DNA of 16,518 nt from Clostridiales bacterium (GTDB taxonomy: Bacteria > Bacillota > Clostridia > Peptostreptococcales > NVVX01). The stretch is from the NCBI GenBank assembly GCA_021129785.1, contig JAJOKQ010000009.1, positions 1 to 16,518 of the forward strand, written 5' to 3'. A program made the position numbers and the translations under genes. Numbering within the stretch: the first letter of the stretch is position 1; every line of letters begins with the position of its first letter. The notes below the pieces were generated by a model. That model was not told the DNA's origin and ran no database searches. It was given only the letters and a program-made list of their open reading frames with translations. Shown one piece after another: positions 14,898 to 16,518 of the stretch.

Positions 14898-16007
14898 CTA
14901 AAAGTTTATTAAATCTTTTCTCATATTTACATTCAATATAAGACCAATAGCAATCATATTAGAGAGCATAAAAGTACCACCATAACTCACAAAAGGCAGT
15001 GGTTTACCTGTAACTGGCATTAATCCAATTGTCATCGCAATATTACCAAAAATATGAAAAGCTAGCATAAAAGTTAACCCAATAACTAAGTAAGCTCCAA
15101 AATCATCTTTTGCCTCTCTGGCTATCTTTATACATTTCAGAAGAATAAATATGAACATAATAATTAAGAACATAACACCAATAAATCCTAACTCCTCTGC
15201 AATTACTGAAAAAATAAAGTCTGTCTGTCTTTCAGGTAGAAACCCAAATTGAGTTTGAATTCCTTCGTACAGTCCTTTGCCTGTTATCATACCTGATCCG
15301 ATGGCAAGTTTAGACTGTAATATTTGGTATCCTGCGCCCATCGGATCTGACTCAGGATTTAGAAATACTCTTATCCTAGTTTTTTGATAACCTTCTAAAA
15401 ACCTCCATACTATAGGCATGCTCAATAACCCCGTAATGCCCGCAATAAAGATATGCTTATACCTAAGACCAGCTGCAAATAGTATTCCAAAAGTAAAAAA
15501 AACAAATGTTAGAGACGTTCCTAAATCAGGTTGTACTAAAACAAGCCCTACAGGCAAGCTCACATAAGCAACTACTTTAAGTAATGTTGTTATTTTATGT
15601 ATACTTTCTTTATTATCGGCTACGATTTTTGCTATAGAGATAGCTATCCCTATTTTTGCAAATTCCGACGGTTGAAATCCGAAACCAGCTATACTAATCC
15701 ATCTATTAGCTCCCCACTGATCTCTTCCTATTCCAAACAAAAGAACAGCTATTAACATTGCATTGCTTAAAACGTATATAGGAATATGAAGCCTAGCAAA
15801 TGTCTTATAATCAAACAATAATATTAATGAAATGGCAGCTAGTCCCATAAAAATTGAAATGCTTTGAGTTCTAATAAGTCTTTCATTGCCAGCACTTAAA
15901 CTGCTTGTTGCACTTGAAATCATAATAATCCCAAAAACGCAGACAATCAATACTGCAATTAGTAATGTATAGTCTATTTTCTTAATCAATCTATTCACAA
16001 TTTTCAT
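14898..16007 (-). CDS. rodA: SEDS peptidoglycan glycosyltransferase, RodA type
   Basis: This 369-residue membrane protein with about ten hydrophobic segments polymerises lipid II into glycan strands for cell elongation, together with a class B penicillin-binding protein. SEDS hallmarks are GFQPSEFAKIG, VLVQPDLGTS, the extracellular loop GYQILQSKLAIGSG...GFLPERQTDFIFSVIAEELGF (containing the conserved Asp) and the C-terminal KPLPFVSYGGTFMLSNMIAIGL. The short termini and this last motif favour RodA over FtsW, although clostridial SEDS proteins can be hard to separate. The ATG at 16007 follows GAGGTGA with five bases between. It leads into mgtE. A ~170-base upstream region contains TATAAT (minus, 16157-16152) with only a poorly spaced -35, so the promoter is uncertain. 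Confidence 0.9.
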   Translation of the reverse strand: MKIVNRLIKKIDYTLLIAVLIVCVFGIIMISSATSSLSAGNERLIRTQSISIFMGLAAISLILLFDYKTFARLHIPIYVLSNAMLIAVLLFGIGRDQWGANRWISIAGFGFQPSEFAKIGIAISIAKIVADNKESIHKITTLLKVVAYVSLPVGLVLVQPDLGTSLTFVFFTFGILFAAGLRYKHIFIAGITGLLSMPIVWRFLEGYQKTRIRVFLNPESDPMGAGYQILQSKLAIGSGMITGKGLYEGIQTQFGFLPERQTDFIFSVIAEELGFIGVMFLIIMFIFILLKCIKIAREAKDDFGAYLVIGLTFMLAFHIFGNIAMTIGLMPVTGKPLPFVSYGGTFMLSNMIAIGLILNVNMRKDLINF

Positions 16008-16180
16008 TCAGGTCACCTCAAAATATATCTCATAGAAAAAACTAGTCGCCAGATAGCTTTTGTTAATTCTCTCAGTTCTAGTGTACTCTAATTCAAGAAG
16101 CTATGCAACAATTTATTTGATTTACTCACTCATACTGCAAGTCAGACTTTAATTATACTTTTATCCTAACGAATGCATGT

Positions 16181-16216
16181 AAAAAACGAAGCGTTTAATC
16201 GTATGCTCCGTTTTTT
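16181..16216 (-). terminator. Intrinsic (two-way) terminator after the SASP gene
   Basis: AAAAAACG-a-AGC (16181-16192) pairs with GCT-c-CGTTTTTT (16205-16216), one mismatch, with a 12-base loop. On the minus strand the stem ends in six T residues, directly after the SASP stop codon (16227). The structure would also work on the plus strand. Confidence 0.8.
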
Positions 16217-16226
16217 GTGCTTAAAA

Positions 16227-16466
16227 CTATCTTCCACTCATATTTCTTTGTGCTTGCTCAACTAATCTTTTTGTAATCGTTCCGCCAACATACCCGTTCT
16301 GTCTCGCTGTTAAATTTCCTTTATCCATTTGATTATAGTTGGACAGTCCAAGCTCATTAGCTATTTCTAATTTCATTTGATTTAATGCTTTACGTGCTTC
16401 TGGAACTACGATATTGTTTCTACCTGCTCCACCTGAACCCTCTGTCGTATTAGGCGTTCTATTCGT
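16227..16466 (-). pseudogene. Alpha/beta-type small acid-soluble spore protein, 5' end missing
   Basis: The reading frame encodes about 80 residues of a SASP, the spore-core DNA-coating proteins that protect DNA and are degraded at germination. Visible are NNIVVPEARKALNQMK, the germination-protease site EIANEL, and the second signature RQNGYVGGTITKRLV, ending in QAQRNMSGR and stop. The N-terminal text TNRTPNTTEGSGGAG is normal too, but it is preceded by TTC and then a TAG stop (16472-16470). No ATG, GTG or TTG and no ribosome binding site occur in frame. The lost region is replaced by a hairpin-rich sequence that looks like an IS end. The gene was probably intact until an insertion removed its start. 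It shows the organism forms endospores or recently did; other SASP copies would normally exist. Confidence 0.8.
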
Positions 16467-16518
16467 GAACTACCACCGAGACAAGCAGCGGTGGCTTCTT
16501 TGTAAGAAGTTTGGCATT
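16465..16518 (-). mobile_element. Probable right end of an IS200/IS605-type element, partial
   Basis: Reading the minus strand from the window edge: CTTCTT-ACA-AAGAAG (16509-16495), immediately CCACCG, ten bases, CGGTGG (16494-16473), then TAGTTCAC (16472-16465). Two abutting perfect hairpins, a short linker and a TTCA-type tail resemble the right ends of IS200/IS605 elements, which lack terminal inverted repeats and make no target duplication. In elements with tnpB this end is also the 3' scaffold of the guide RNA. The tail stops exactly where SASP coding sequence begins. The transposase/tnpB would lie to the right, outside the window, so this rests on pattern only. Confidence 0.55.

Noticed and set aside
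16473..16494. CCACCG/CGGTGG hairpin as a simple terminator
   Set aside because: No T-run follows on either strand, and the second abutting hairpin and TTCA tail at a broken gene fit an IS end better.

Overview
The window looks like chromosome from a low-GC, anaerobic, endospore-forming Firmicute of the class Clostridia. The evidence is the AT-rich composition, strong GGAGG/GAGGTGA ribosome binding sites, a class III (oxygen-sensitive) ribonucleotide reductase with its radical-SAM activase, and an alpha/beta-type small acid-soluble spore protein (SASP) gene. Species-level placement is not possible from what is visible. Apart from one gene (mscS-like, 403-1275) everything is on the minus strand, so the functional order runs from right to left.

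Right edge (16227-16518): a SASP gene has lost its start codon and ribosome binding site. Directly abutting the truncated end are two back-to-back hairpins and a TAGTTCAC tail that resemble the right end of an IS200/IS605-type element whose body would lie outside the window. Next come a hairpin terminator and a rodA-mgtE pair (cell-wall elongation and Mg2+ uptake). A 46-codon zinc-ribbon remnant follows mgtE in the same frame but has no start codon. Then come pgi (own promoter) and murI, separated by a GC-richer ~100-nt stretch.

Middle (7336-10936): nrdD-nrdG form an operon behind a sigma-A-type promoter that is overlaid by a near-consensus NrdR box and a weaker second half-box. pgsA (phosphatidylglycerolphosphate synthase) has its own TTGAAA-N17-TATAAT promoter and a strong terminator.

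Left-middle (1346-7147): an ABC importer operon runs ATPase, permease, permease, lipoprotein binding protein. The binding protein most resembles the UgpB (glycerol-3-phosphate) group. A stable 53-nt GC-rich hairpin follows, then a beta-CASP metallo-beta-lactamase-fold gene. Start codons go TTG, GTG, GTG/ATG, then ATG with the best ribosome binding site for the binding protein, which fits the higher amount of binding protein such systems need.

Left edge: a small mechanosensitive channel on the plus strand, and divergent to it the first codons of a PadR-family regulator with an apparent single-base deletion.

Most of the window is ordinary core metabolism. The points most worth a second look are the interrupted SASP gene with the apparent IS end, the start-less zinc-ribbon remnant, the beta-CASP nuclease-like gene attached to a UgpB-type importer, and the frameshifted PadR start. 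I see no CRISPR array, tRNA, rRNA or clear riboswitch.
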